Source: Nocardioides sp.
GTDB lineage: Bacteria; Actinomycetota; Actinomycetes; Propionibacteriales; Nocardioidaceae
NCBI GenBank assembly: GCA_025924815.1
Contig: JAICHQ010000003.1
Location: forward strand, 1-64,000
Length of the DNA stretch: 64,000 bases
Reading direction: 5' to 3'
Shown: positions 9,933 through 18,714 of the stretch, in pieces
How positions within the stretch are numbered: position 1 is the first letter of the stretch
How the letters are laid out: the number at the start of each line of letters is the position of its first letter
Notes under the pieces: generated by a model
Seen by the model: only the letters and a program-made list of their open reading frames with translations
Database searches by the model: none
Told to the model about the DNA's origin: nothing
Position numbers and translations under genes: made by a program

Positions 9933-10037
9933 GGGCAGGACTTTCTGTGCTGGGGAAGTAGCCCCGCCAGTATCACCAGTCACACCGGCCCCACGGCGTA
10001 CCGACGCGCCGAATCCGGCCCATTCCATCCCGGCCGG

Positions 10038-10043
10038 TAGCCT
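10038..10043 (+). promoter_or_regulatory. Leaderless -10 element for the second LCP gene
   Basis: TAGCCT ends seven bases before ATG 10051 with no ribosome binding site between them, consistent with a leaderless transcript. Confidence 0.5.
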
Positions 10044-10050
10044 CGCGGGC

Positions 10051-11226
10051 ATGTCCGACGACTGGCTGTACGGCGGCCGCTCGCCGGGCGGCCGGCCCGA
10101 GGAGCCCGAGCCCGACGAGACCCGCGTCATGCCCACGGTGTCCCGCGGGCCGGACGACACCGCCCCGCGACCGGCGAGCCACTCGCCGCGCGGGGCGCCA
10201 CCGCCACCGCCGCCTCCGCCGCACCGCTCCAGCCCGCGCCGCGGCGCCCTCCTCGACGGCGCACGCCGATCGCTGGGCCGGGTGCGCCCCCGCTTCAAGC
10301 TGCGCTACCTGTGGCTGCTGCTCGTGCTCTGGCTGGTCTACCTGATCGCCGTGCCGTTCTTCGCCTGGAACAACGTCTCGCAGGTCAAGGCGTTCCCGTC
10401 GGGCCATCGACCCCCGGACACCCCGGGCACCAACTACCTGATCGTCGGCAGCGACTCACGCAAGGGCCTGACGGCCGAGCAGCGCAAGCAGCTGCACACC
10501 GGCAACGACGCCGGCCAGCGCACCGACACGATCATGCTGCTCCACGACGGCTCGGGCCCGAGCCTCCTGATGTCGATCCCCCGTGACTCCTTGGTCCCCA
10601 TCCCGGGCCACGGCACCACCAAGATCAACGCCGCCTTCGCCTACGGCGGCCCGAAGCTGCTGATCCAGACCGTCGAGAGCCTGACCTCGATCCACATCGA
10701 CCACTACGTCGAGATCGGGTTCGGCGGGTTCGTCAACGTCGTCGACTCGGTCGGCGGGATCACGATCTGTCCGAGCCACAACATGGACGACAAGCTGGCC
10801 GACCTGCACGTCAAGAAGGGCTGCCAGCACGCGGACGGGCGGGTCGCGCTGGCGTACGCACGGTCCCGTCACGCCGATCCGAAGCTCGGCGACGTCGCCC
10901 GGGGCGGACAACAGCGCCAGGTCGTCAACGCGGTCGGCAAGAAGGCGCTGTCCCCGTGGACGTTCCTCAACCCGTTCCGCTACTGGAGCCTGAACATGTC
11001 GGCCGCCGACAGCCTCAAGGTCGACCAGGACCTCAGCGTGTTCGGGATGGGCCGGTTCGCCTACGGCCTGACGCACGCCCAGCTCAACTGCGTCGTGCCG
11101 ATCAGTGACCTGGCCGTCCATCTCGACCCGGTGCGGTCCAAGCAGATGTTCAGGCTGATCCGCGAGGACGACACCTCGTCGATCGGCGAGGGCCTCTGCA
11201 CCCAGTCGGGGCTGCCGAAGAGCTAG
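10051..11226 (+). CDS. LytR-CpsA-Psr (LCP) family protein, single-pass
   Basis: This 391-residue LCP phosphotransferase has a disordered cytoplasmic head with an eight-proline run (PPPPPPPP, about 50-57). One membrane anchor follows at about 88-106 (LWLLLVLWLVYLIAVPFFAW). The extracellular LCP domain contains YLIVGSDSR, QRTDTIML, LMSIPRDS, GTTKINAAFAYGG, the helix ending VVDSVGGI, and the terminal ALAYARSRHA...GGQQRQ. All expected Arg/Asp pyrophosphate-binding positions are visible. Its stop codon abuts the paaK stop codon on the other strand with no base between. It likely acts with its divergent neighbour in wall glycopolymer attachment. Confidence 0.9.
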   Translation: MSDDWLYGGRSPGGRPEEPEPDETRVMPTVSRGPDDTAPRPASHSPRGAPPPPPPPPHRSSPRRGALLDGARRSLGRVRPRFKLRYLWLLLVLWLVYLIAVPFFAWNNVSQVKAFPSGHRPPDTPGTNYLIVGSDSRKGLTAEQRKQLHTGNDAGQRTDTIMLLHDGSGPSLLMSIPRDSLVPIPGHGTTKINAAFAYGGPKLLIQTVESLTSIHIDHYVEIGFGGFVNVVDSVGGITICPSHNMDDKLADLHVKKGCQHADGRVALAYARSRHADPKLGDVARGGQQRQVVNAVGKKALSPWTFLNPFRYWSLNMSAADSLKVDQDLSVFGMGRFAYGLTHAQLNCVVPISDLAVHLDPVRSKQMFRLIREDDTSSIGEGLCTQSGLPKS

Positions 11227-12510
11227 CTAGCGCCGGTCGTCGATCCGCCGCGCCTTGCCGGTGGACCGCTCCAGGCTGTGCGCGGCGACCACCTCGACCC
11301 GCGCCGTGACGCCGATCCGGCTCTTGATCCGCTGACCGAGGGCCGTGGCCAGCGAGTCCCCGGCCAGGGGGGGCCGGTCGCCGCTGCGATCGAGCGCCTC
11401 GACCTGCACCGTGAGCTCGTCGAGGTTGCCGGGGCGGGTGAGCACGCACGTGTAGTGGGGCGCCAGACCCTCGACCCCCAGGATCTGCTCCTCGATCTGC
11501 GAGGGGAACACGTTCACCCCGCGCACGATCATCATGTCGTCGGTGCGGCCGGTGACCTTCTCCATCCGCCGGAAGGCCGGATAGGCCGTGCCGGGGAGCA
11601 GCCGGGTCAGGTCGCGGGTGCGGTAGCGCACCACCGGCATCGCCTGCCTGGTCAGGCTGGTCAGGACCAGCTCGCCCCGCTCCCCGTCCGGAACCGGCTC
11701 CATGGTCAGCGGGTCGACGATCTCGGGAAGGAAGTGGTCCTCCCACACGTGCAGCCCGTCCTGGGTCTCGCCGGCCTCCTGGCTGACGCCGGGTCCCATC
11801 ACCTCGCTCAGCCCGTAGATGTCGACGGCGCGGAGGTTGGTCCTCGCCTCGACCGCGTGCCGCATCTCGTCGGTCCAGGGCTCCGCGCCGAACATGCCGA
11901 CCTCCAGGCTGGTGTCCTTCGGATCGACCCCCTGCGCCTCCAGCTCGTCGAGGATCGACAGGAAGTACGACGGCGTCACCATGATGATCCGCGGTCGGAA
12001 GTCGAGGATCAGTCGGGCCTGACGCTCGGTCATTCCGCCGCTGACCGGAATCACGGTGCAGCCGAGCCGCTCGGCGCCGTAGTGGGCGCCGAGCCCACCG
12101 GTGAACAGGCCGTACCCGTAGGCCACGTGGACGAGGTCGCCGGGGCGGCCCCCGGCCGCACGGATCGAGCGGGCCATCAGCTCGGCCCACCCGTCGAGGT
12201 CGCCGCGGGTGTACCCGACCACGGTCGGCTTGCCCGTCGTACCGCTGCTGGCATGGATGCGGGCGACCTCCTCGCGCGGTACCGCGAACATCTCGAACGG
12301 ATAGTTCGCCCGCAGGTCCTCCTTCGTGGTGAACGGGAAGCGGGCGAGGTCGACGAGCGACGCCAGGTCCTCGGGGCGTACGCCGGCGTCGTCGAAGGCG
12401 CGCGCGTAGTGCGGGACGCGGCTGTAGACGGTCGTCAGGGTCTCGCGCAGCCGCTCGAGCTGGAGGCGCTCGAGGTGGGCCCGGTCGTACGTCGGGATCT
12501 CACCGCTCAT
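11227..12510 (-). CDS. paaK: Phenylacetate-CoA ligase
   Basis: PaaK activates phenylacetate to phenylacetyl-CoA, the entry step of aerobic phenylacetate degradation. The 427-residue length is normal. The AMP-binding P-loop HASSGTTGKPTVVGYT is at about 86-101, followed by YGYGLFTGGLGAHYG, FGAEPW, IYGLSEVMGPG and the hinge region YRTRDLT. The C-terminal subdomain includes GRTDDMMIVRGVNVFPSQIE and the catalytic Lys of STGKARRI near the end. The start is ATG 12510 behind TAGGTT (12518-12523) with a seven-base gap, a leaderless arrangement. The paaI-type thioesterase gene lies just upstream on the same strand, but no other paa genes (ring epoxidase etc.) are in the window. Confidence 0.93.
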   Translation of the reverse strand: MSGEIPTYDRAHLERLQLERLRETLTTVYSRVPHYARAFDDAGVRPEDLASLVDLARFPFTTKEDLRANYPFEMFAVPREEVARIHASSGTTGKPTVVGYTRGDLDGWAELMARSIRAAGGRPGDLVHVAYGYGLFTGGLGAHYGAERLGCTVIPVSGGMTERQARLILDFRPRIIMVTPSYFLSILDELEAQGVDPKDTSLEVGMFGAEPWTDEMRHAVEARTNLRAVDIYGLSEVMGPGVSQEAGETQDGLHVWEDHFLPEIVDPLTMEPVPDGERGELVLTSLTRQAMPVVRYRTRDLTRLLPGTAYPAFRRMEKVTGRTDDMMIVRGVNVFPSQIEEQILGVEGLAPHYTCVLTRPGNLDELTVQVEALDRSGDRPPLAGDSLATALGQRIKSRIGVTARVEVVAAHSLERSTGKARRIDDRR

Positions 12511-12517
12511 GGGGGCA

Positions 12518-12523
12518 AACCTA
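12518..12523 (-). promoter_or_regulatory. Leaderless -10 element for paaK
   Basis: TAGGTT on the minus strand ends seven bases before ATG 12510; the gap is C-rich with no ribosome binding site. It lies immediately after the paaI stop, so paaK can be transcribed on its own. Confidence 0.5.
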
Positions 12524-12535
12524 GCCCGGGGCGGA

Positions 12536-12952
12536 TCAGAAGAGCGTCCCGCCGATCTCCTTGCTGCGCCCGACGAACACCGCCACGACCTCGTCGCCCA
12601 CCGTCACCAGCACGTCGTACACGCCGTCGCGACCCTCACGCGAGCGCTCCGTGGCGGTCGCGACGAGCCGCTCGCCCAGACGCGTCGGACGGCGGAAGCG
12701 GATCTCGGCACCGGCGGCGACGGTGGCGCGGTTGAAGGAGTTGCAGGCGAACGCGAACGCGCTGTCGGCCAGGGTGAAGGTGTAGCCGCCGTGGCCGATG
12801 GCATGGCCGTTCACCATGTCCTCGGTCAGGGTCATCGAGACGGTGGCGGTCCCGGGGGCGACGGCGTCCAGGGTCATCCCGAGTCCACGACTGGCCCGGT
12901 CCTCGGCCCACATCGCGTCCGCACTGCACCGGGCGATCTCCTGCGGCGTCAC
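12536..12952 (-). CDS. paaI: PaaI-type hotdog thioesterase
   Basis: This 138-residue single hotdog-fold thioesterase should hydrolyse phenylacetyl-CoA or its ring-hydroxylated dead-end derivatives and so recover CoA. The signature MVNGHAIGHGGYTFTLADSAFAFACNS at about 46-72 is typical of PaaI: the HGG loop and the aspartate of LADSAF are catalytic in the family. The later strands (GAEIRFRRPTRLGERLVATA) complete the fold. The start is GTG 12952. TAGCCT (12959-12964) stands six bases before it and shares bases with the stop codon of the upstream transporter gene. Pairing with paaK supports the phenylacetate role. Confidence 0.9.
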   Translation of the reverse strand: MTPQEIARCSADAMWAEDRASRGLGMTLDAVAPGTATVSMTLTEDMVNGHAIGHGGYTFTLADSAFAFACNSFNRATVAAGAEIRFRRPTRLGERLVATATERSREGRDGVYDVLVTVGDEVVAVFVGRSKEIGGTLF

Positions 12953-12961
12953 CGCGCCAGG

Positions 12962-13909
12962 CTAGCCGGGAACCTCCGCGGCATCGTCCTCGTCCCGGTC
13001 CGGGGTGGGGTCGAGGAACAGGTGCCGCACCTCGGGGAACCGCTGCTTGATCAGGTCGTCGATCTCGTCGGCGGCGCGCTCGATCTGCTCAGGCGTCAGG
13101 TGATCGGCCAGGTCGACCCGGGCCGCGACCAGCACCTCCTCCGGTGAGAGCCGCATCGTCATCAGCTCCATCACGCTGTCCACCCCCTCCGCCTCGCCGA
13201 TGAGTGCAGCGATGTCGGCCTGCAGCTGCGGCGAGGCGGCCTTGCCGATCAGGTACTGCTGGTTCTGACGGCCCAGGCCGTAGGCGACGCCCACCAGCAG
13301 CACGGCGATGGCCAGGGAGGCCACGCCGTCGAAGGTCCGCCCGCCCATGACCACGTCGAGCCCCAGCCCGCCGGCCGCCAGCACGAGCCCGATCAGGGCC
13401 GCGCCGTCCTCCCAGATCACCGCCCGCAGTGCCGGGTCGGCCTCTCCACGCAGGAAGCGAAGGGGTCGGGTGCCGGCGGTGGCCGCGTTGCCGTGCAGCT
13501 GCACCAGACCCTTGACGAACGACGTCCCCTCGAACAGGAACGACACGCCGAGCACCACGAACGACCAGGTCGGCGAGCCCTCGGAGCCACTCGCGGAGAC
13601 CAGGGCCTCGACACCCTGGTACGCCGAGAAGCCGGCGCCGAGCACGAAGATCGCGACCGCGGCCAGCAGGGACCAGAAGTAGCGCTCCATCCCGTACCCG
13701 AACGGGTGTTGCGGGTCGGCGGGCTTGCGGCTCTTGCGGAGGGCGGCCATCAAGAACACCTGGTTCATCGTGTCGCCGAAGGAATGCGCCGCCTCCGAGA
13801 GCATCGCCGAAGAGCCCGACGCCAGCCCGGCGGCGAGCTTGGCCATCGCGATGAGCAGGTTGGCCCCGCCTGCCACGAGGACGGTCGAGGTCGACTCCTC
13901 CTGCGCCAT
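12962..13909 (-). CDS. Cation diffusion facilitator (CDF) metal transporter
   Basis: This 315-residue inner-membrane exporter of divalent metals such as zinc, manganese or iron has the CDF opening LVAGGANLLIAMAKLAAGLASGSSAMLSEAAHSFGDTMNQ. Its Ser/Asp/His residues contribute the transport metal site. The HPFGYGMERYFWSLLAA segment after it places the protein nearer the ZNT9-like branch than FieF. Six membrane segments and a cytoplasmic C-terminal domain (about 215-310) follow. ATG 13909 is preferred because the family opening begins soon after it; ATG 13948 would add 13 residues. The metal specificity cannot be read from the sequence. Confidence 0.87.
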   Translation of the reverse strand: MAQEESTSTVLVAGGANLLIAMAKLAAGLASGSSAMLSEAAHSFGDTMNQVFLMAALRKSRKPADPQHPFGYGMERYFWSLLAAVAIFVLGAGFSAYQGVEALVSASGSEGSPTWSFVVLGVSFLFEGTSFVKGLVQLHGNAATAGTRPLRFLRGEADPALRAVIWEDGAALIGLVLAAGGLGLDVVMGGRTFDGVASLAIAVLLVGVAYGLGRQNQQYLIGKAASPQLQADIAALIGEAEGVDSVMELMTMRLSPEEVLVAARVDLADHLTPEQIERAADEIDDLIKQRFPEVRHLFLDPTPDRDEDDAAEVPG

Positions 13910-13976
13910 CCCTGCGCCGTACCCGCGCCGGCGCGCGGGAATCATCAACCCGGCCCCGGCATCGCGGGATCCGGGT

Positions 13977-14789
13977 TCAGGCCAGGGCGCCGAGCTCGTC
14001 GCGCAGGCGGGTCAGCAGCGCCGAGAGCAGCCGCGAGACCTGCATCTGGGTGATCCCGAGGACCTCGCCGATCTCCGACTGGGTCGCGCCCTTGAAGAAC
14101 CGCATCTCGAGCATGATCCGCTCGCGTCGGTCGAGATGGGCCAGGAGCGGCTTCAGCGCCACCCGGGCCTCCGCGCTGTCGAACGCGTCGTCCTCGTCGC
14201 CGAGCCGGTCGCCGATGCCCCCCTCACCGTCTGCCGGTGAGGCGTCCAGCGAGGTCGGGGAGAAGCAGCCGTTGGCGGCCAGCGCCTCGACCACGAGCCC
14301 GAGGTCGAGGCCCAGGTACTCGGCGATCTCGCTCGGGCGCGGCGCCCGGCCGAGCTCCTGGCACAGGTCGGACTCCACGGAGGTGATCCTCGCCTGGGCC
14401 TGCTGCACCGTCCGCGGTGGACGCACGGTCCAGCCGTGGTCGCGGAAGTAGCGGCGTACCTCCCCGCGGATCGTCGGCACCGCATAGCTGAGGAAGTCGG
14501 TGGCCCGCTCGGGGTCGAAGCCCCGCGCTGCCTTGACCAGCCCGAGATAGGCGACCTGCTCGAGGTCCTCGATCGGGATCCCGCGCGAACGGTAGCGGCG
14601 AGCGACGTCGACCGCGATCTGCATGTTGACCTCGACGACCTGGTCCTGGAGGGCTCGCCGCTGCTCGTCGTCGGGAGCGGTGAGCGTCAGCTCCAGGAGG
14701 CGCTGCGTGGCGTCGCGGCGCGAGAGTGACCCAAGCTCGTCGGGATGGGGCGGGTGCTGCAGGGGTGCTTCGGAGATCAGGGCTGCCAC
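13977..14789 (-). CDS. SigB/SigF/SigG-family RNA polymerase sigma factor
   Basis: This 270-residue group 3 sigma factor typically directs stress, stationary-phase or developmental genes. Region 2 runs from about 55 to 125 with LEQVAYLGLVKAARGFDPERATDFLSYAVPTIRGEVRRYFRDH. Region 3 includes VRPPRTVQQAQARI and LGRAPRPSEIAEYLG. Region 4 ends with RERIMLEMRFFKGATQSEIGEVLGITQMQVSRLLSALLTRLRD, a complete helix-turn-helix. The start is GTG 14789 behind AAAGG. Such factors are usually paired with an RsbW-type anti-sigma gene, but none is adjacent here. Whether it is the SigF orthologue is uncertain, so no symbol is given. Confidence 0.92.
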   Translation of the reverse strand: MAALISEAPLQHPPHPDELGSLSRRDATQRLLELTLTAPDDEQRRALQDQVVEVNMQIAVDVARRYRSRGIPIEDLEQVAYLGLVKAARGFDPERATDFLSYAVPTIRGEVRRYFRDHGWTVRPPRTVQQAQARITSVESDLCQELGRAPRPSEIAEYLGLDLGLVVEALAANGCFSPTSLDASPADGEGGIGDRLGDEDDAFDSAEARVALKPLLAHLDRRERIMLEMRFFKGATQSEIGEVLGITQMQVSRLLSALLTRLRDELGALA

Positions 14790-14885
14790 GGGACACGCAC
14801 CTTTCAGGGGTCCGGTTGCAGGATGTGGCAGGGGGCTCCACCACTCGAGTACCTGTCTACCATCGCCGGATTCGGCCGTGGCACA

Positions 14886-14903
14886 CCCCTAGAGGCGTAG
14901 GGG
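14886..14903 (-). terminator. Hairpin downstream of the 78-residue gene
   Basis: CCCCTA (14886-14891) pairs perfectly with TAGGGG (14898-14903) across a six-base loop. A second possible stem GGGACC/GGTCCC (14901-14906 with 14920-14925) overlaps it. They sit 8-48 bases after the stop of the small gene at 14934 and before the sigma gene, so they may separate the two transcripts. No T-run follows. Confidence 0.35.
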
Positions 14904-14933
14904 ACCAACCCGTCCGGGCGGTCCCCCTCACGC

Positions 14934-15170
14934 TCAGACCGCGTGCAGCCGGTCGTCGGCATCGCGGACGACCAGACCGTCGGCGACGGCGAAGGTCAGG
15001 GCCCGCTGGAAGCGGCCGCCCTCCCAGTACGGGGCGCCGACCAGCAGCGCGAGTTCCTCCGGCCGCTGCGGCCCCTGCTCCTCCAGCGCGCGGACGAGCT
15101 GGCCCATCTCGTGGAAGACCTGCCGGTCGCGTGGGCTCTCGGTGGTGGCCTTCGGTGGTGGCATCGGCAT
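14934..15170 (-). CDS. Small winged-helix-like protein
   Basis: This 78-residue protein is unrecognised by name. After a Pro-rich N-terminus, residues 18-75 read as two helices (QVFHEMGQLVRALEEQG, RPEELALLVGA) followed by a helix (GRFQRALTFAVADG) and a short beta hairpin (LVVRDADDRLHAV). This is the layout of a winged helix-turn-helix. A small DNA-binding or scaffold role is inference. An ideal ribosome binding site, AGGAGGAG, precedes ATG 15170, so it is very likely translated. It lies between the MFS transporter gene upstream and the sigma factor gene downstream, all on the same strand. Confidence 0.65.
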   Translation of the reverse strand: MPMPPPKATTESPRDRQVFHEMGQLVRALEEQGPQRPEELALLVGAPYWEGGRFQRALTFAVADGLVVRDADDRLHAV

Positions 15171-15192
15171 GTGTTCGCTCCTCCTGTGGGGG

Positions 15193-16677
15193 TCAGGCGT
15201 GCGCGGCAGCCCTCTGCTGCCCGCCGCTCCCGGCGTCCTCGGCTGTCAGCGGCGTCGCGATGTCCTCCAGCGACCTGCCCTCGGCGCGGACACCGAGGAA
15301 CGCCGCGACCACACCGCCCGCGATCATCAGCCCTGCTCCGAGGAAGTAGCCGGGCGCGATGCCGCTGATGTCGCCGCTCGCGGACGCGCTGTCGATCAGG
15401 TGGCCGAAGAGCAGAGGCCCGCTGATGCCGCCGGCCGCGGTCCCGATGGCGTAGAAGAACGCGATGCACAGGGCCCGGGTCTCCATGGGGAAGACCTCGC
15501 TCGCGGTCAGGTACGCCGCGCTGGCGCCGGCCGAGGCGAAGAAGAAGATGACCATGCCGAAGATGGTCAGGCTCATCGCGCTCAGGCCGCCGAGCATGAA
15601 GCCGGCCACGCCGAGCAGCACGCCGGAGATGATGTAGGTCCCGGTGATCATCCGCACCCGGCCGACCGAGTCGAACAGCGGGCCCAGCAACAGGGCGCCG
15701 AGGAAGTTGCTGACCGCGAACGCCGCGAGGTACCAGCCGGTCTGGCCGACGCCGAGGAAGGTGGTCAGGGTGTCGCCGTAGGTGAAGAAGAACGCGTTGT
15801 ACAAGAACGCCTGGCCGACGAACAGCGAGAAGCACAGGACCGTGCGCCTGGGATACATCGTGAAGACGGTCTTCGCGATCAGGCCGATCCCGATCGCCTT
15901 GCGCTGCCGGATGGTGATCTTCTGCCTCACGCTCGGCAGGTCCCGACCGGTCTCGTGCTGGATCGTCCCCTCGATGTCGCGCACGATCTGCTCACCCTCG
16001 TCCTCACGACCGTGGATGAACAGCCACCGCGGGCTCTCCGGCACGTTGCGACGGACGAGCAGGATGCCGACCGCCAGGACGGCGCCGAGCCCGAAGGCGA
16101 GCCGCCACCCGACCGAGGCGCTGACGATCGTCGGGTCGAGCAGCGGGATGGTCAGCAGCGACCCAGCCGCGGCACCGACCCAGAACGACCCGTTGATGGC
16201 GATGTCGACCCGGCCTCGGTACTTGGCAGGGATCAGCTCGTCGATCGCCGAGTTGATGGCGGCGTACTCACCGCCGATGCCCGCGCCGGTGAGGAAACGG
16301 GCCGCGAAGTACCACAGCGGGCTCATCGAGAACGCCGTCAGCACGGTCGCGCAGATGTAGAAGCCCAAGGTCAGCATGAACAGCCGCTTGCGTCCGAACC
16401 GGTCGGTGAGCTGACCGAAGACGAGCGCGCCGAGGCAGGCGCCCGCGACGTACGCGGAACCGGCGAAGCCGATGTCTGAGCTGCTCAATCCCAAGCCGGT
16501 TCCGGAGGGCTTCAGGGCATCCGACATCGAGCCGACGATCGTTACCTCGAGACCGTCGAGGATCCAGACGGTGCCCAGCCCGATCACGATCAGCCAGTGC
16601 CACCGTGCCCACGGCAGTCGGTCGAGCCTCGCAGGGATGTCGGTAGTGATCTGCCCGGTCTGAACGCCGCTCGCCAT
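15193..16677 (-). CDS. MFS transporter, sugar-porter-like
   Basis: This 494-residue major facilitator has twelve predicted membrane segments. The loop 2-3 motif GQLTDRFGRKR is at about 89-99. The end of the first half carries the RNVPESPRWL signature of the sugar porter/organic-acid group, and an acidic DGLEVTIVG in helix 1 is typical of aromatic or organic acid carriers. The long central loop (about 220-285) is charged and cytoplasmic. AGGAGGAACC precedes ATG 16677. The substrate is unknown; neighbouring genes give no pathway clue. The small winged-helix gene follows 22 bases later and is probably co-transcribed. Confidence 0.88.
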   Translation of the reverse strand: MASGVQTGQITTDIPARLDRLPWARWHWLIVIGLGTVWILDGLEVTIVGSMSDALKPSGTGLGLSSSDIGFAGSAYVAGACLGALVFGQLTDRFGRKRLFMLTLGFYICATVLTAFSMSPLWYFAARFLTGAGIGGEYAAINSAIDELIPAKYRGRVDIAINGSFWVGAAAGSLLTIPLLDPTIVSASVGWRLAFGLGAVLAVGILLVRRNVPESPRWLFIHGREDEGEQIVRDIEGTIQHETGRDLPSVRQKITIRQRKAIGIGLIAKTVFTMYPRRTVLCFSLFVGQAFLYNAFFFTYGDTLTTFLGVGQTGWYLAAFAVSNFLGALLLGPLFDSVGRVRMITGTYIISGVLLGVAGFMLGGLSAMSLTIFGMVIFFFASAGASAAYLTASEVFPMETRALCIAFFYAIGTAAGGISGPLLFGHLIDSASASGDISGIAPGYFLGAGLMIAGGVVAAFLGVRAEGRSLEDIATPLTAEDAGSGGQQRAAAHA

Positions 16678-16747
16678 GGTTCCTCCTGATCAGGCGTGGT
16701 GCCTCTGACCGAGTACCCCGGCAGATCGGCGACCATGCGCGGCCGGG

Positions 16748-18625
16748 TCAGCGCCGCCTGACCACCAGCGTCAGAGCATGCACGTCGCTACCCATCGGGT
16801 TGGTCGCCCTCACCCGCAGGTGGTACCGGCCGACCGCGGAGCGCTTGGGGGTGCCGGTGATCGTGGCCCTGCCCGTCCCGCGGTGGAACCTCAGGCCGCG
16901 CGGGAGGTGTCCTTTCCGCAGGCGCAGCACCGGGGCGGGCTTGCCGGACGCGCGGAGCACGATCGACACCTTCGTACCGACGTGCACAACGACCCGGCCG
17001 GGCGCCGTGATCACCGGGACGGTGCCCACCTTCGTCGTCACCGGTGCCGACGTGCTGGCATGAAGGGTGCTGCCGGAGCCCGGCGCGAACGTCGCGACCA
17101 CCGAGCGAAGGCCGACGCCGAGCGCCGAGGTGGTGCACTGTGCCTCGCCGCTCGAGGAGACCGGCACCGCGAGGCACAGGCCCTGGTCTCCGGACGTGAA
17201 CGTGACCGTGCCGACCGGGAGCCCCAGGCCGTCGACGTCGGTGGACGCGGGCACGCCGACCTCGGCGTCGAACGTCGTCGCCGCGTGCGGCGCCGCCTTG
17301 GCGGGGCCGTCGACCACGGTGGCCGTGGCGGCCATCTCCATCGAGCCCGCGTCACAGGCGCCACCCGCCGGCCGCGGGACGCCACGCAGGTCGGTCGCAT
17401 CGGTCACGGGGCACAGCGGCGTCGCCGGGTCGCCGTACGACGCGCCGACCGGGATGGTGTCGACGGCGGCGCTGGGGTTCAGGATCGCGACGGTCGGCAC
17501 CGGCCCGCCGCGGTCGGCGATGCCGGTGTCGAGGTTCAGGCCGGCGACGCCCTCATGGCTGGTGGCCGCGGTGAGTCCGCAGGTGTCGTCGGTCGCGAGG
17601 TTGTAGCCGAGGTCGGTGACGGTCCCGTTGGCGCAGTTGCCGATCGAGTCCGTCTCGAGCACCGAGCCCGCGAGCGAGATGTCCCCCTGCAGGGATGCCA
17701 GCTCGGCCGCCTGGAAGGTGCTCCGGACAGCGGTGAGCGACCCGGTCCCGTTGGTGGCTCCGACGACGTTGCCGTCGAACGTGTCGTCGGTCAGGAGGGC
17801 GGTGCCCCCCAGCGTGTGGACGCCGCTGCTGCCGAAGCCGTGGAACGCGCTGCGTCGCACGCTCGCCGTCCCACCGCTCACCCGGAGACCGTCCGAGTTG
17901 TTGGTGTCGAGGTCGTTCGCTGCGTCGTCGAAGTACGACTGGTCGGCGGTGAAGGTCCCGCCCTTCACCTTCACTCCCGGCCGGCCCTGGTCGGGTCTCA
18001 GGACCTGGGTCCGGACCAGTCTCACACTGCCGTCGGAGATCGCGACGTCCCCGACCATCGGGTCGGACGTGGCAGCGACGTCGCACGAGGCGCCGCCGTA
18101 ACCCCCGCCCTGCAGCGTCGAGTCGGTCACGGTGGCCGATCCGGCGAGCACCCCCAGCACGCAACCTGCCGTCTCGAGAAACACGTGGTCGGCGGCGAGG
18201 CCTCCCCCGTCGACGAGCACGGTGCTGGCGAGACCCCCACGTGCGGTGAGGTTCGACAGGCCGGTCGTGGCGGTGTCGGCCTCCACCACGAAGCCGTCGA
18301 GTCCGGAGTTGGTCAGGATGGTGTCGGCGGGCGAGACACCGTCGATGTTCAGCGACATGCCCAGAGCACCGGGACGGATGGGGCCGTCGAACGTGCCGGC
18401 ACCGACGTGGATGGTGGTCCCGGACGCGTCCGCCTGGTCGACGGCGTACTGGACCGTCGCACAGGGGCTCTCGATCGTGGCACAGTCGTTGTTCGAGTCG
18501 CTGCCGGACGCCCCGACGTACAGGTCGGTCACCGGGTTCGCGGCGTACGACGGCACGACCGGCAGCGCGATCGCTGCCCAGACGGCTGCGGCGACGACGG
18601 TGACGACGGTGCGGCGACCAGACAT
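16748..18625 (-). CDS. Secreted right-handed beta-helix protein with Ig-like domains
   Basis: This 625-residue exported protein has a signal peptide at residues 1-29 (MSGRRTVVTVVAAAVW then AIALPVVPSYA-A). A parallel beta-helix follows from about 32 to 390: YVGASGSDSNNDCATIESPCATVQYAVDQA is the opening found in choice-of-anchor/pectate-lyase-like proteins, and repeated short strands rich in G, N, D and V follow. From about 430 to 530 there is an Ig-like segment (VTFTSGDQGLCLAVPVSSSG). From 535 to the end a cadherin/Ig-type repeat (PVLRLRKGHLPRGLRFHRGTGRATITGTP) is present. GGAGGAG precedes ATG 18625. Six or more Cys suggest disulfides outside the cell. Substrate and enzymatic activity cannot be assigned. 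Confidence 0.83.
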   Translation of the reverse strand: MSGRRTVVTVVAAAVWAAIALPVVPSYAANPVTDLYVGASGSDSNNDCATIESPCATVQYAVDQADASGTTIHVGAGTFDGPIRPGALGMSLNIDGVSPADTILTNSGLDGFVVEADTATTGLSNLTARGGLASTVLVDGGGLAADHVFLETAGCVLGVLAGSATVTDSTLQGGGYGGASCDVAATSDPMVGDVAISDGSVRLVRTQVLRPDQGRPGVKVKGGTFTADQSYFDDAANDLDTNNSDGLRVSGGTASVRRSAFHGFGSSGVHTLGGTALLTDDTFDGNVVGATNGTGSLTAVRSTFQAAELASLQGDISLAGSVLETDSIGNCANGTVTDLGYNLATDDTCGLTAATSHEGVAGLNLDTGIADRGGPVPTVAILNPSAAVDTIPVGASYGDPATPLCPVTDATDLRGVPRPAGGACDAGSMEMAATATVVDGPAKAAPHAATTFDAEVGVPASTDVDGLGLPVGTVTFTSGDQGLCLAVPVSSSGEAQCTTSALGVGLRSVVATFAPGSGSTLHASTSAPVTTKVGTVPVITAPGRVVVHVGTKVSIVLRASGKPAPVLRLRKGHLPRGLRFHRGTGRATITGTPKRSAVGRYHLRVRATNPMGSDVHALTLVVRRR

Positions 18626-18714
18626 GGACGGCTCCTCCCGAGCGGTCGCCCGGGTGCGCCGCGGGCCCATTGTGGTCCGATACACCCGTCTTGTCCGGCC
18701 TTTCGCCGGTCGGG

